DNA from: Carnegiea gigantea
Lineage: Eukaryota; Streptophyta; Magnoliopsida; Caryophyllales; Cactaceae
Direction: 5' to 3'
Assembly: GCA_029747015.1 (NCBI GenBank)
Contig: JAKOGI010000085.1
Coordinates: forward strand, 98,501 to 162,500
DNA: 64,000 nt
The position numbers and the translations under genes were made by a program. Numbering within the stretch: position 1 is the first letter of the stretch; every line of letters starts with the position of its first letter. Positions 1 to 11,999 of the stretch are shown here, one piece after another. Below the pieces are notes generated by a model. That model saw only the letters and a program-made list of their open reading frames with translations. It was not told where the DNA came from and did not search any database.

Positions 1-696
1 GCATGAGGCAATAATTTTCGATCTCCATTAAGACGCCCCTTATTTTGTATTTGCAAGCAAGACTTTTTATCAAGTTCATAATTAAATACTGCATACTGTA
101 GTTACGTGCGGTGACTTTGAACATTCCTAGGTCAGTGGCAATTGAAGGATTACCAAACCAAACCCAGAGGTCACAGACTAGCAAGTAACATTCCGTCACC
201 TCCCACCCCAAAAAAAAAGAAGCGGCAAAGTGAAATCATTTCCAATTTCAAACTCGACCCTTTCACAAATCACAATACAAAGGAATCCCAAATACACACC
301 TACACCAAAAGAGCAAAAAGATTCTCATACTTATAAAAGAACCCCTAAAATCTGCAGAATATCTTCAGACTCATCTCCATACAGCTCTAACATTGCAGTA
401 AATACAAATGTGGTGATTTGTTTTATATCAGCATAATGTTTAGGATTCCTAATATATATCCATGAGAATATCCATGAGAATATATATACATAAGAATATC
501 CACAAGAATTCAAAATATATATCCATAAGAATATCATAAAAATATATGTGCCCATCGGCGATATAACTGTTTGATTTCTGTGGCACACAATTTCCATAAC
601 AATATCATAATAAATAATAATGTATAATTTCCTAAAGAATATTTTCAATCAAGGCCTACCATTCAATGAGAGAGAATTGTGGTCGGGAAAACTCAC

Positions 697-3070
697 CTGC
701 CTAGATTTTCCACCATCTAGTTTCTGCCTCTTAATGGCATGATTTTCGTGGGCCAAATTAGGCGTTCCAATGGAGCTTTTCACGTTGCTTATATCCCTAA
801 TGACATAAAGACCAAGCAAATAGCAGCCACATTATTCAAAAATATAGTGTGTCAACTGTCATAATGTTGGAATTAAGAACAGCCATAATGTTAAGAATAA
901 TCACCCTCCAAAAAAATGTTAAGTACCTCCTCACACTAGCAGGTTTAGCGCTTTTTGTGTGTGACAAATGAGACTGCATCTTGGATTTCAATGCTGATGG
1001 ATTTTTCAATGATGCAGCAATCTTTCTTGCAGTTTGCTGTTTCTTCAACTCAAAAGATCCTTTTCCCAAAACAGCAGCCGGTTTAGGGGTGCAAACACCT
1101 GTTCAGAAATTATGTCTCAGGGTCAGTAAATTTATTGTAAAATTAGTGTTAGAATTATTCACCCAAAAGGATAAAACACCACCAACCTTGGGCAGAGGCT
1201 GCAGATTCTTCATGATTTCCTGATTCAATTTTCAGATCAGCAGTTGATTCTTCAGGTCCACTGTAAACAGATTAACAGAAGAAGGATCAAGACCAAATGA
1301 GATGATTGGCTGCAGAAACTTGTCGGAGTCTAAAGAAGCACTCTGGGCAACCAAACAGACCTTCCATTTTCTTTGGTGATTGTATCAGATGAAACTTCAC
1401 AAGTTTGCTCGCTGATTGAACATACCTGCATTCAACTTAAACCCTTTAGAACGAGAAACTACTATATAACAAGTAATTTAATTTAGTGATTTCAATCTTT
1501 TAAGACAATGATTTCAGCACAAGATACTCTTCATTTTTCCTTATTACTTAACAAAAGTAATTGAAAAAAGAAGCAGCTACTCATGCTAGGATTCAGCAAC
1601 GGCATTACCTGCTCAACAGCCAGGCCACTGGTTTGTTCCCAGGTCAAATTAGGATTCAAGTTTTCATTAGATTCAGCAGACACAACCAACTCCTCTGAGG
1701 CATTTGATGTCCCATTATCAGTCACCGCCTGAATATGCAATCAAATAACTCAGCTGTTGTCTGGCAGTAATGTTAACATAAACCAACTTTGACGCATAAT
1801 TTCATAAACTCCTTCAGGTGAGGTCCCCCCGGGGGGGGGGGCGGTGTTGCAGTTTACAGAGTAAGCCATTTTTGATTTCGAAGTAAAATTGAAAAGCACC
1901 TCACCTTTGTTGTCTGCTCAGAATTGCCAAAATCACACAAGCTACTTAGTTGAACAGATCTACCCGACCTAATTCTCAACATAAAGGCTGCAATCGATGG
2001 GGAAAGAAAAAGAATTAAACCCTAGCATCAACAAGAATGTAAGGAGATGAAGGCAGAGCAAATAACACAAAATTACAAAGCATAATAATTGCCTGCATTT
2101 TCACCTAATCAGAGAATGATTTTGTTTTTAAACAAAAAACTTTGAGGTTCATATGGAAATAAAGTCCCAAACTCAAATCGGCAACCACAAAAGATCAGTA
2201 ATCAGCAGCAAGAACCCAACTGAAAAACATAACCTAAAACCCAGCATATGATTGAAGCTACTCAAATCCACTAGCTGCTTCGAAGAAATAGCGGATGATA
2301 GAAGTATATAGAATCTGCAGTCAGAACGGTGCACAATTTGGTCAGATTTCAAAATTCATTCACTAAGTTTCTTGACAGAGTCAGTTCTTATCAGAAGACA
2401 CATCTTGATGCAGAATCGCTTTGACCAGACCTTCTTTCTGACATGATTTCACTTGCTCCACAGTAGTGGCTTAAACACAGAGCATCAATTTCCATAATTT
2501 TAAATATTTTCAAGTCAATTTTCAACAGTCAGCACCAATCAAACGCAAAAATTGCACTCTTTTTCTCAAGAAATTGAGAGAACCTATGAACTAAGTGAAC
2601 GACCAGCATGAAGAATCATCTCTTGTTAATTAAAAAAAAAAAAAAAAAAGAAGCGTGAAGAATCATGTATTCATTCAACATTTCTTCCCAAACCCCAAAG
2701 CAAATCACAGAATTCGTAAAATTTTATGTCATCGCAAGCGCCAAAACACCAAACAGGCTAAAACTTACTCAGAAGGAAAGGATCCTCCTGATTTGTTCCC
2801 ATATCTAACAGCCTAACAAAACCCTAGGCATTAATAAAAAAATTTCAAATCTTTTATCTCACCCAAAAAAAAAAATAAATCAAGATGCCGCAAAATGGAG
2901 CCGGTAAGAAAGAATGAAGACATACGAGATGGCGCATAGCTATCAGTATTTTCGAACCACAGCTCGGCATTTCGGACATCCTCCTCAGTTTCGCCATTGA
3001 TGAAGTCATAAAATCTTGGAGCAGAGAACTCGTAGGTCTCATCAATCAGTATCACACTTGAATCTTCCAT
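697..3070 (-). CDS. TPX2: TPX2-like spindle assembly factor, 5' part (seven exons, partial)
   Basis: Plant TPX2 proteins bind and nucleate spindle microtubules and activate Aurora kinase under Ran control. By eye I place exons, all with GT-AG borders and compatible phases, at 3070-2926, 1987-1905, 1728-1609, 1425-1361, 1260-1187, 1098-927 and 796-697. Together they are 759 nt, or 253 codons without a stop. The N-terminus carries YEFSAPRFYDF (residues 13-23) and then an AELWFE box running into SYAPSPFM across the first splice junction, as in plant TPX2. Exon 6 has a basic stretch with KNPSALKSK, and exon 7 ends with ENHAIKRQKLDGGKSRQ, both typical of the family. The start is the ATG at 3070, directly before the conserved N-terminal box. 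The microtubule-binding C-terminal repeats must lie beyond base 1; I found no further exon in 1-696. A C6G11 run sits in intron 2 (1825-1841). Family membership is inferred from these motifs; a TPX2-like paralogue is possible. Confidence 0.86.
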
Positions 3071-3384
3071 TGTTGGACCAGAAAAAGTGGTGATCTTTTG
3101 TTGGGGGGGGGGGGGGAAGGAGAGAGAATTGGTGATGCGAAGCGCTCTCTTTGGGCGTGTAAGAACTAAGAAGTGATGTGGCTGTTCTACTTGCTCCAGG
3201 AGAGGAGAGAGAAATAAGAGGGGATGGATGAGTTGGATCGGCTAGCGGCCTTAACGGTCCAATTTCCAACGGTCAGATTTTTCGAAGTCGAGGCACAAGG
3301 GGATTGTCTGGGGTTCGACCACCCGGCTGTGTAACGGCTATTTAGTAAAATGGAGCGTCCGGAACGACATCGTACTGAATACAT
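3071..3384 (-). promoter_or_regulatory. Leader and upstream region of the TPX2-like gene
   Basis: This is the non-coding stretch directly upstream of the TPX2-like start codon. It carries a run of 14 G at 3103-3116 (C on the coding strand) and CT-rich sequence, which is common in plant leaders. I see no convincing TATA box. The transcription start is unknown, so the boundary is only a guess. Confidence 0.35.
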
Positions 3385-3984
3385 GTTTACTGTTTATTTG
3401 TTTATTTATTTATCAGTATTATATTTTTATTATCATCATCATCATTATTATGTTACTGCATTCTGCTTACGGTATATACAACTCGTATACCTCCTTAATG
3501 TTCTTAATTAATCTTATTTAAATTATGCCATGATTTGTTGCCTTTGTATACTCAAAAGATTTTCAACTTCTAAAATATTTTTCACAAAGCTTTTTACGTG
3601 GGTCTACTTGAATAAGCCTCTCTACAGATAGTCATGTCAGTAGAGATAAAAATGTCTAATTCCGAATTTTCTCAGACTCCGCAAAAGTGGAATCCATAAT
3701 AGGAGTTGTTGTTGCATCATCATCATCATTATTATTAAACGATACCATCCTGAACACATGTTTATTGTTTATTTATTTATTTATCATCATCATCGTTGTA
3801 CCGACTCGAACCTAAATCATGCTAATCACCCTGAATTATTTTAATTTTAATTTAATTAAGTTGGACGCCGCATTGTAATTTAATATTTTATATATATTCA
3901 TATTCATGCAATTGCAGGTTGAATTGGCAAAGTGACTTTGATATAAAATTTCAATACGCTCCACAATAATTTACTCAAGATCAT
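3385..3984. other. AT-rich intergenic DNA with duplicated words
   Basis: No gene is visible. The block at about 3362-3412 (a catcgtactgaatacatg-like word followed by a TTTAT-rich run) is repeated in diverged form at about 3737-3787. Short (ATC)n and (TTTA)n runs occur in both. An RTE/SINE tail lies between the two copies and is listed separately. Confidence 0.5.
3612..3722 (+). mobile_element. RTE-type LINE or SINE 3' tail fragment
   Basis: The stretch has a block like 'actccgcaaaagtggaatcc' followed by ataggagttgttgttg. The same layout (C-rich block, near-palindromic gcgaaagcgg hairpin, gggacccacactaggag, TTG repeats) ends the clear RTE fragment at 14993. This copy is more diverged. Only the 3' tail is present, with no coding part. 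Confidence 0.55.
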
Positions 3985-4861
3985 GTTGTCTTAAAATAAT
4001 AATGTATGAATGCTCTCTCGAGCAATTCACAATCACAAAGTTCATAATCACAAGCATGAAGAAAACAAAGGTTTGTGGCTAATTCATGATTCAATAAACA
4101 TAATCGGTTTCAATCCCAACCTAAGTTGGGAGATTAGCTATGCATCATCATCGAAATACCCAAATCAATTGAAGGAAAGAGAAACATGAATTACATAGAA
4201 ACCTAGAACAACAATCAAAAGTAGAGAGAGGGAATCAAGCAACTCACTTCAATTAATCATCAAGTAAATATAGATCGATCTTCCACGTAGCGAATTCAGT
4301 ACAAAGATGAAAGTCAAAAACACTGATGAAAACCTAAAAATCGCCTAAGAGAAAGTGTTTAAAGGGAAAACCCCAAATAATGCTCAAAACAGCCTCGACG
4401 AAATTTTAAGCCGCGCAGGCGGAACAGGGTGGCACGGCCATGCCATTTCACTAGCACAACCGGCCATTGATCAACATGTGGCACAGTGTGACCGTGCCAC
4501 ATCAATGGGCGTGCTGCATATTGGTCAGTCATGGAACGATCGTGCTTCCCGACATGGCCCCGAGCCTAATCTCTGGAACTTCCATGCGACGTCGAGCGAC
4601 CTCTTTCATGACTTTAAACTTGCCTCTTTGGCACTCCTTTCTGCTAATTATTATCAATCCTTTCATTCCTTCAGTAGAACTCCTAAAAATACGAAAAGAT
4701 ATTAGATGAGCGAAATATATACTAAAGGAGGCTGATATGAACATTTCTTAACAAGATCGGACATGAAAACATAGGCAAAAAGGGATTAAATCGGGGCCAA
4801 AATAAGGTCCAAATATATGCTTATCTCTTATTTGTCTCCAAGCAAGACTAGTTCACGAAAT
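3985..4861 (-). repeat. Truncated LTR of the Athila-like element
   Basis: The reverse complement matches the solo LTR at 27892-29320 along most of its length. It starts near TTTCGTGAACTAGTC (TTTCATGAACTAGTC in the solo copy) and runs through the shared agatcgatctatatttac region. Similarity stops at about 3985, roughly 550 bp short of the LTR end, so the copy is truncated. It contains GGCACG/CGTGCC words at 4433-4500. Confidence 0.75.
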
Positions 4862-6063
4862 ACCAAAGAAGGAGATAAACCTCTGTTTATGCTCTTCCTC
4901 AGGCAAGGGGTGGATAATTAATAAATAAAACCAAATTTTGCATCGAAAGTGGCCCAATCAAGGTGCAAAAGGTTTTTTAATAAAACTATACACCAACATC
5001 CATAAGTCCCCCTGCACAAATGCAACATATCAAATGCCCTAATATTGAAGCACATAACAAGACAAAAGATTCCTCAATAAGTGGTGAGTAAGTAAGACCG
5101 GTAGAACCTCACTTTAGGACAAACTCGAACACTCCTCTTAATGTGTTTAGAATATGTAACAAGGGCTCCATCCAATTAAGCAAGCTACTATAAGCTTGGT
5201 AGGGTTCTCGATTCTCCACCACTTGATGTAGAATGCAACATGCTAATCATGAGGACTTGTAAAAAGGATGTAATGAGGCCAAAGGTAATGGGTGAGAATT
5301 GGAGTAAATTTGAGAAGAGTGGAGCTAATAGTCAAAAGATTAAGGAGCAAAAAACACTTCTACAACTAATGATAGAACAACAACTTCACACTACAATTAG
5401 AAATTAAGCAACAAACCCCATAAAAATCTCAAGGGAGGAATTAAACAATCTTATTGCCTTACCCTTATGCCAATCACTTTATTCACAACTCTTCTTCTTC
5501 TTTCTTTTCTTTTCCCTTTTCGTTCTTTTTCTTTACTTCCCTTTTTTTTCTTTTCTATTTATTTTCTTTGAAATGAAAAAGAACATGTGAATGGCATGGA
5601 AGATACAAACTCAAATCACGAATCTCCCAAAACAAGCCACCAATAAAGTATCCAAGGTGAACTAACCTCTGAAGCAAACCCATCTCAAATAGAAGTGTTG
5701 CTCCACTAGACCTTGACAAGGATGTGGAGGATATGGATAGGCCAAGTATGTAGTGGATAGGGTGCAACAACAAAATGAGATAAAGGCTCAAAGGGCTAGC
5801 AAAAGGAGTAGTACACATCAATGGGTGGCTTTTGGCTCATATGGCTTATATGAAATAAAAATTGCCTCAATCATATTGACATATGCAAAATACTAAATGT
5901 GATTTCAAAGAGAACAAGACCAAGTTATAGAGATGCAATCCTAAATGAGTCATACATGAAAGGAAGTATGAGACTATATGTAATGAATAGTCGTTAGGCT
6001 CAAAGTCTCACAGGTAAGTCTACCACAGTTAAGCAACTTACTCTAAGATATGACCTACTTATT

Positions 6064-6293
6064 AAGGTCAATCAAGTCAAATCATATGAATCTTAAGGGT
6101 AATATGACATACAACATAGGTAGGGAACTACGGATGACAATGTTAAAATACAATTTCACAAAAATTCACACCATAACAGGCCAAGGTCAATCAAGTCAAA
6201 CTATATGAATCTCAAGGGTAATATGACATACAACATAGGTCCGGATGGCAATGTTAAAATACAATTTCACAAAAATTCACACCATAACAGGCC
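6064..6293. repeat. Two-copy tandem duplication (about 119 and 111 bp)
   Basis: Both units begin aaggtcaatcaagtcaaa and end aattcacaccataacaggcc. The second unit lacks a few bases (gtagggaactac becomes gtcc). This is a local duplication inside the Athila-like element. Confidence 0.85.
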
Positions 6294-7103
6294 ACACTTC
6301 AATACGAAACTCAATCAGACCAATCAATCATTACCCCTTGTGTTTTCTCCATGAGAGAAGTTTTCGCAACTTTTATTCAGAAATTTTTCCAAAAGTAACA
6401 AATCTAACTAGGAAAGAAATAAAAGATATAAATAATAATGATGAGAAGGGTAAGAAGTAGTACCTGAAAAACGTAGGAATGCCCAACTCGATCACTTCTC
6501 CTTTGGAGATGCAAAATATAACCTATATGCTCTGAACTACATACTCTATTAAAGGAAAAATGCAAAAACAACCTAGTAAAACTATACGACCTCCTATCTA
6601 TATGATGCAAATGCAAATGATATCATTCAACCCGTACTTCAAATCCACATTTCCATCCAAAGAGCTATAAGCTCATCCCCACATGCTTGAGACTTTCATT
6701 GTCCTCAATGAAAAGGACATATAAAAGGCCAAGGGAAGGGTATGAACAATAGCACCTAGGGGAAAAGGGTGGGCAGGGGCGGAGAAGACACACAGTTTTT
6801 TTTGTTTATTGTTTTATTTTTTTTTTCCGAAAGCAATGAAATACTTTGGTTTCCTCCCAAGAAGTGCTTGTTTAAGGTCCTTAAATTGACCCTTACCTCC
6901 AACTGGTGGATGATAACGGCATGGGAGGTGGGTTAGGGGAGCTGTGTAAATATGGAGTAGAATCCACTACCTCCCCAGTACAAGCAGAAGTGCCCCCAAA
7001 GCTAGCTAGGGTAGATGCGGAAAAGTTAGAAGAGCCCACATACCTCATACTGGTTCCCTCATCTCCATCGAATACGTCTATTCCAAAAACAGCGTTAGGA
7101 GGG

Positions 7104-7975
7104 CTAACATGTACAGGGGCTGCAGGAGGTGAGGGGATGACAGGTACTGAAGGTGGTGTGGGTGATGGAAAATAGAAATCCACTATCTCTCCACACATCT
7201 AAAAAGATATGGTGCCAGCCTGTACGTCGATCAGCTCCAACAGTAGCTAAAAACGGTCTTCTTAAAATAATATGCACCCGAGATTTCTCATCCATATCCA
7301 TGACAATAATATCACAGGGGATGATGAACCTACTTAACTGAACAGGAATATCTTCCAGGATACCCACAGGTTGTTTAATGGATCAATTTGCGAGCAGAAT
7401 GATTAGACTGGTGGGCTTCAAGTCCTGCAACTGAAACTTCATATAAAGGGAGAGGGGCATTAGACTAATGCTAAGCTTCCAGGTCACAAAGAGCTCCCTC
7501 AATCTGCAGATCTCTTATAGCATACAGGATAGAGAAACTGCGTAGGTCCTGCAGCTTAGAAGGTGACTGACTCTATGGAATTGAGCTGCACACCTCGCCA
7601 ATGGGGACCACTGAAGCTCCCCCATGCCCCCTTCTTGGAAAGAAGCTCTATCAAAAATTGTATGTAGGACATTGCTTTTTTGAGAGCTTCTAAGAAAGGA
7701 ATATCTGCATAAATCCGCTTCATCACGTCCAGGAATCTAACAAAGTTAGGCTCAAGCTAAAATAACTTAGCCTAAGCTACCCTCTGAGGGTAGGGTACTA
7801 GCAGCTGATAGGGGCGAATTGGAGGTGCAGGACTAACCTTTCCAATGGAGCTAAGACTCTCCTCTTCGTTCTGCTCATCAGTTCCTGCAGAATTAAAAAC
7901 TAAAACTATCTCCTGGAAGACCATCATAGGGCTTTCCTCTAACCCTTCACCTACTGCGGAAAGGGATACACGCAT
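7104..7975 (-). pseudogene. Gypsy (Athila-like) gag C-terminus and aspartic protease remnant
   Basis: In a broken frame, one finds PYPQRVA, FVRFLDVMKRIYADIPFLEAL and SYIQFLIELLSKKG; this order is characteristic of the gag-protease junction in Athila-type Gypsy polyproteins. Further downstream are GILEDIPVQLSRFIIPCDII and a diverged ILGRPFL box (IILRRPFLAT), which is the C-terminal part of the retroviral-type protease. Several stops and frame changes lie between these blocks, so no protein is made. A proline-rich open stretch follows to 6893. Assignment to Athila rather than to another Gypsy clade is inferred. Confidence 0.75.
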
Positions 7976-8513
7976 TGGGCTTCAACTCACTTTCAAAGTG
8001 CTTTTATGTTTTGTATTTTAGGTAAGAGATCAGTGAACAACTCTCCTCCTAACAGGCCAGAAGGTAGCAAGAAGTAGAAGAGGGACTTAGAACTTTTGCT
8101 AAAGTATGGCTGTCTAAATGCTCATAATGATTTTCAGACGAGCATTTTTAAAGATGTATATAACTTGTTTAAACTTTTGGGCAAGTTGATTAATGCTGTG
8201 TTCTGAGAACCCCTAACTAAGTTGTAATCTATATTCCAAACTAAATGGTTTGGGGAATGTATCTTCCCATCCCTAATCTTAATATACTTGGCGAACGTGA
8301 GAATGATGCAAGAAAATATGTAGTTCCAAGAAGCCTTGTTCGTTTCGAGACGACAGCAGTACCTTGCATTGAAAGACTTCCACTGCAATCGTAAATAACA
8401 AATTATTAAATTGAGATAATTAGGTAATTAGGAATTGGAGGCATTACAATCATCATTGTCATTGTCAGTATTATTAGTATTATGGAATTTTAGATGATAA
8501 TATATTGTACTTT

Positions 8514-8596
8514 GAGGGTACAACAACAATAACTTCCAGTATAGATCCGCTATCGCGGGGTTTAGGAAGATCCAGATGTAATATGCTTACCTCTTC
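8514..8596 (-). mobile_element. RTE/SINE 3' tail fragment (second copy)
   Basis: The reverse complement reads a gcatattacatctggat block, aaaccccgcgatagcgga and a tail with ttattgttgttg. This is the same tail structure as at 14862-14993 and 3612-3722. Confidence 0.65.
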
Positions 8597-8815
8597 AGGT
8601 ATCTCTGTTCTCAGAGAAACTAATTCTAATAGACCCACATAAATTTATAAATAAAATTGAACATCATTTTGGATCAGCACAAGGTAATATGACAGAAATA
8701 TTTAAAATAGCATAAAAGCCTAAAAACATCATAGTAGAGGTAGGTACCATACCTTGAACAATCGGTGTTTGGATGCTAATAACTCTATTGAGTAGAAAGT
8801 AACAATAACAATAAC

Positions 8816-8816
8816 A

Positions 8817-8851
<35 letters not shown>

Positions 8852-8868
8852 AATAATAATAATAATAG
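8816..8868. repeat. Microsatellite (ATG)n followed by (AAT)n
   Basis: About eleven uninterrupted gat/atg units are followed by about six aat units. On the minus strand this reads as a run of histidine codons, an artefact and not a protein. Confidence 0.95.
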
Positions 8869-11120
8869 TACCACACACAACATACTTCTACCATTCAGTA
8901 GCCAAAGGAATGGCAAGAACCTAACTACCTATGGTCCACAACCGTAATCCTTGATGTCCATAGACAATAATATATCCCAAATTTAAACTTAGACGTTCAT
9001 GCTCCGTAGTATTGGTTTATTTATTATTTATATACGAAAGCTGAGTTTGAATGTTTATTTTTATCAATGTAAATGCAATAATTTCACAATGATATACGAT
9101 TATATATGCTTAAAATGCAAGAATTTTAAACTATATGCAACTGCATATCTTGAGTATGCACTTACATTACCAACTAAAAATACATTCAAAACTAGTCTTG
9201 GTATATAAATAATAAATAGGTTCTTAGGATAGTGCATGGGCATCAAAGTTTAAAGTTGAAAGTAGAACTGTTCAACACCCCTAAAGTATCATAAATTATC
9301 ATACAAAATTCCTATTATTATTACTATCATCATCATTATTATCATGATCATCATCAGTGGTGGTGGTACTATTGACAAAAGGGGTCTAAATTCATGATTT
9401 ATTCCCCTCATCTTGGGCTTTCATGTAAGATATTGGAAATAGTATATCATTTGATTATGATTCCACCCCTTTCTTATTAGAATTAAAACCACAATTCCAA
9501 CAATATAAAACCCAAATGAGATCTTATTATAATAATAGTCTTATATCATTCATGCTAATTCACACTGAGGAGATATTAATTTGGAGATATTAGCTTATTA
9601 ATTAAAAATTGAAATTTTGCATTACGTTGAGACGCTTAAATTATTGTGCTTGAAGAAATTGGGGGTCGAATGACGTTTTACATTTAGAACTTGAATGAAC
9701 AAGATATATTGAGTTGCCACAAGAATCCAACTTTATTAGGCCAAAACAACATAATTGAAATTGTTCAACTTATTCAAGCTTGTCCATGGGACCTTGATAC
9801 GATTACACCTAGTACAAATATAAATTGTTTACACTCTCAATCAAAATTTTATATGGCCGTATTCATGTTTTATATTTTATTTAACGAATACAAAAATTAA
9901 CAATGTACCAAAAACCCAAAAAATGAGTTGTTGTAGTCCGTGTAGTCCTCGCAAAATTTGGATTCTGGTCGAATTCGGGTCCACAAATCAGACAACATCA
10001 AAATTCAAACAACAAATTGATGTACAATATTTGATTTTTTTCAGGTTGGACAATTTGTGCAAGACTAAATTCGGATCAAATCAAATTCGGACAATAAAAA
10101 TATAAAAAATATAGTGCCCGGATTTAAAATTCGGACAAAAAATTTATAACCATACTCGATTTTTTCGGATCAGACAAATTTAAGTATTCAGGTCGGACAA
10201 CTTTTTACTAGCGCTAAGTCCGTGCATCAACCTAACTATTCTGTGTTCCTTTTCACTGGGCTTTCTACCTCTTTTCCCTTTGTACTTTCACCCTGAAATC
10301 TTTGATGCAGCCATGGATGTCAATCACTGAGCTTTCTGTCTACTAATATTTAGACGTTGCAGTTTCGAAATACCTGTGGTGGAGAAGTGAAAGAATTTCT
10401 TTAGTGGAGGAAGAATTTCAATAGTAAGGAAAATACATATTGCGTTTTCGGGGGAAAAAAATAGTGTTTTTGAGAAATCCTGGTGGCTAGACTTTGAAAG
10501 TTGTTTTTTAAGAAATTTGGTTGTGCTGGGTTCTTCCCCCTAATTAGTGAAATGGAGATTTGGAGTTTGTATTATATCAGTTGGGATTCCTTTTCCTTTT
10601 GGAGTTGTTTACTGTATCAAACTGCATTTTCAGTATTAAAACAGGAAGTTTGATATATTATTAGGTGAATAAGGGAAGGAAATAGCTCAGGATGAAGAGA
10701 CTTGGGAGCTGATTGAAAGTCGAAACTTTCTGCAGACATGGCGCTTGGTTATTAAGATTTTTTTAATCACCACCAGCAAAGAGAAACGTTCGCACATGTT
10801 TGCATGGTTGTTATACTTGAAGGATGAAATTGTAACTTTATGATACGGTATTCTATCAGTTTTTGAAAATATCATTGTCAGGTGCCCTACTTTTTGTGAA
10901 ATTATAACTACGGGACCATGTTATTAAAATATTTTTAAAAGGGTTAATATTATGTGGAAGCTATTTTGAGGGGACCGTTTACTGTTTTCATTTTCATTTT
11001 AACCCTTAAACTTTTCATATTTGCATTTTAACCCGAATACTTAAAAACTTAGTTTCGAAAATCTAAAATTTGTGCATGTGAAAATTTTCTTATAAGTACT
11101 ACTTGAAGCCTTCTTTCACC
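8869..11120. other. AT-rich intergenic region, no gene recognised
   Basis: No coding signature or complete mobile element was found on either strand. A stretch at about 9950-10200 repeats words of the type attcggac and cggacaa in both orientations. It could be the remains of a small DNA transposon, but no terminal repeats or target duplication could be defined. Confidence 0.5.
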
Positions 11121-11133
11121 TGATATCAGAGTC
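11121..11133 (+). promoter_or_regulatory. Pararetroviral primer-binding site (tRNA initiator Met)
   Basis: TGATATCAGAGTC differs at two positions from TGGTATCAGAGCC, the usual complement of plant initiator-tRNA-Met. It lies directly upstream of the first viral coding remnants and marks the left end of the integrated copy. Confidence 0.6.
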
Positions 11134-11239
11134 ACGTGACCAAAAATAATTAAGATAATTAAGCTAATTAATAATTAATTAAGCTAAATAACTGTGATTA
11201 ATTAATGCTTGAATCATCTCCTGCTTCCCCTGGACTGAA

Positions 11240-11956
11240 TTATTCACACATTGTTCTCTCACCAGAAGACATTCATTCTGTGGCACCGTAATTAAATTAT
11301 GTCACTGATATAATTTTAGAATTAAAAGTAGAATTGACTAAAATTAGGATTGAAGTCAAGGAGCTTAAGAAGCAATTATCTGTAATCCACCTTTCTCTAA
11401 TTAACGAAGTTAGGCATAGTGAAAAATTCTTCTTCCAGTATTAGTACTCTATTTCAGCATAAATATCCTTTCCAAAACCCAAACAACAAAAATCCATTTC
11501 CTTTGCATGATATTAAAATCCAAAAAAAAGTAAGAGAAAAATCTGGTGAAAAATCGACCGAAAAAGCAGAAGAGGAAGAAGAGGATGGGGTATAAGTAGT
11601 ATACTCTTAAAGAGCTACATAATATGTTCAAGAAAGAACAAAATTTGGAAGAATTAAATAAAATCATGTGCGCAATTAGTGATAAACATGATGTTTTATT
11701 TGATGACAATGAAGAGACAAATAATGTCCACTTAGAAGAAGAAATACATCAGCAGATGAACCTTATTAAACTAGATAATCTTAATGTGTTACCTTTAGAA
11801 GAAATCAGACAAAAATTGGATAAAAAATATGGTAAAATGGTTGTTGAAGATGAGATTAATAAAATTAGAGAAGAACTAGACTTAGGTGAGATAAAGACTA
11901 ATTTAGTTAACAATGTTGTCCCTAAACCTGAAGAATTTGGTGAATCTTCTAGATGA
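11240..11956 (+). pseudogene. First viral ORF remnant, acidic and coiled-coil-like
   Basis: The 3' half (11624-11956) is open for 110 codons and is rich in Glu, Lys, Leu and Asn with heptad-like spacing. The 5' half has ELKVELTKIRIEVKELKKQL, a strongly coiled-coil-like stretch, followed by stops. Caulimovirids have short coiled-coil proteins (virion-associated or N-terminal polyprotein parts) at this place, so the assignment rests on position and composition. No catalytic motif is visible. Confidence 0.45.
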
Positions 11957-11999
11957 AAAACTCATTTTATAAGACCTATGTATGTTCCAGTAGGATGTA

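Larger units (their letters stand above)
3985..8400 (-). mobile_element. Degraded Athila-like Ty3/Gypsy element
   Basis: Reading on the minus strand, there are gag C-terminal and protease remnants (7975 to 7104), then a 3' block at about 6900-6830 resembling the 'acttcttgggaggaaaccaaag' stretch that follows gag-pro in Athila-type elements. The element ends in a truncated LTR (4861 to about 3985). Reverse transcriptase, RNase H and integrase were not found, so pol was deleted. The span 8400-7976 is open for 84 codons (8388-8134) and may be gag, but I do not recognise it. No 5' LTR or target duplication was found; the outer limits are approximate. Confidence 0.62.

Noticed and set aside
1..696. 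Further TPX2 exons
   Set aside because: I searched the minus strand for the next conserved blocks and found none; the region looks like an AT-rich intron.
4355..4744. Overlapping ORFs of 71-116 codons on both strands
   Set aside because: They lie inside the U3 region of an Athila-like LTR; the homologous stretch in the solo LTR has different frames.
8664..8894. ORF with a poly-histidine run
   Set aside because: It is the translation of the (ATG)n/(AAT)n microsatellite and has no other protein feature.
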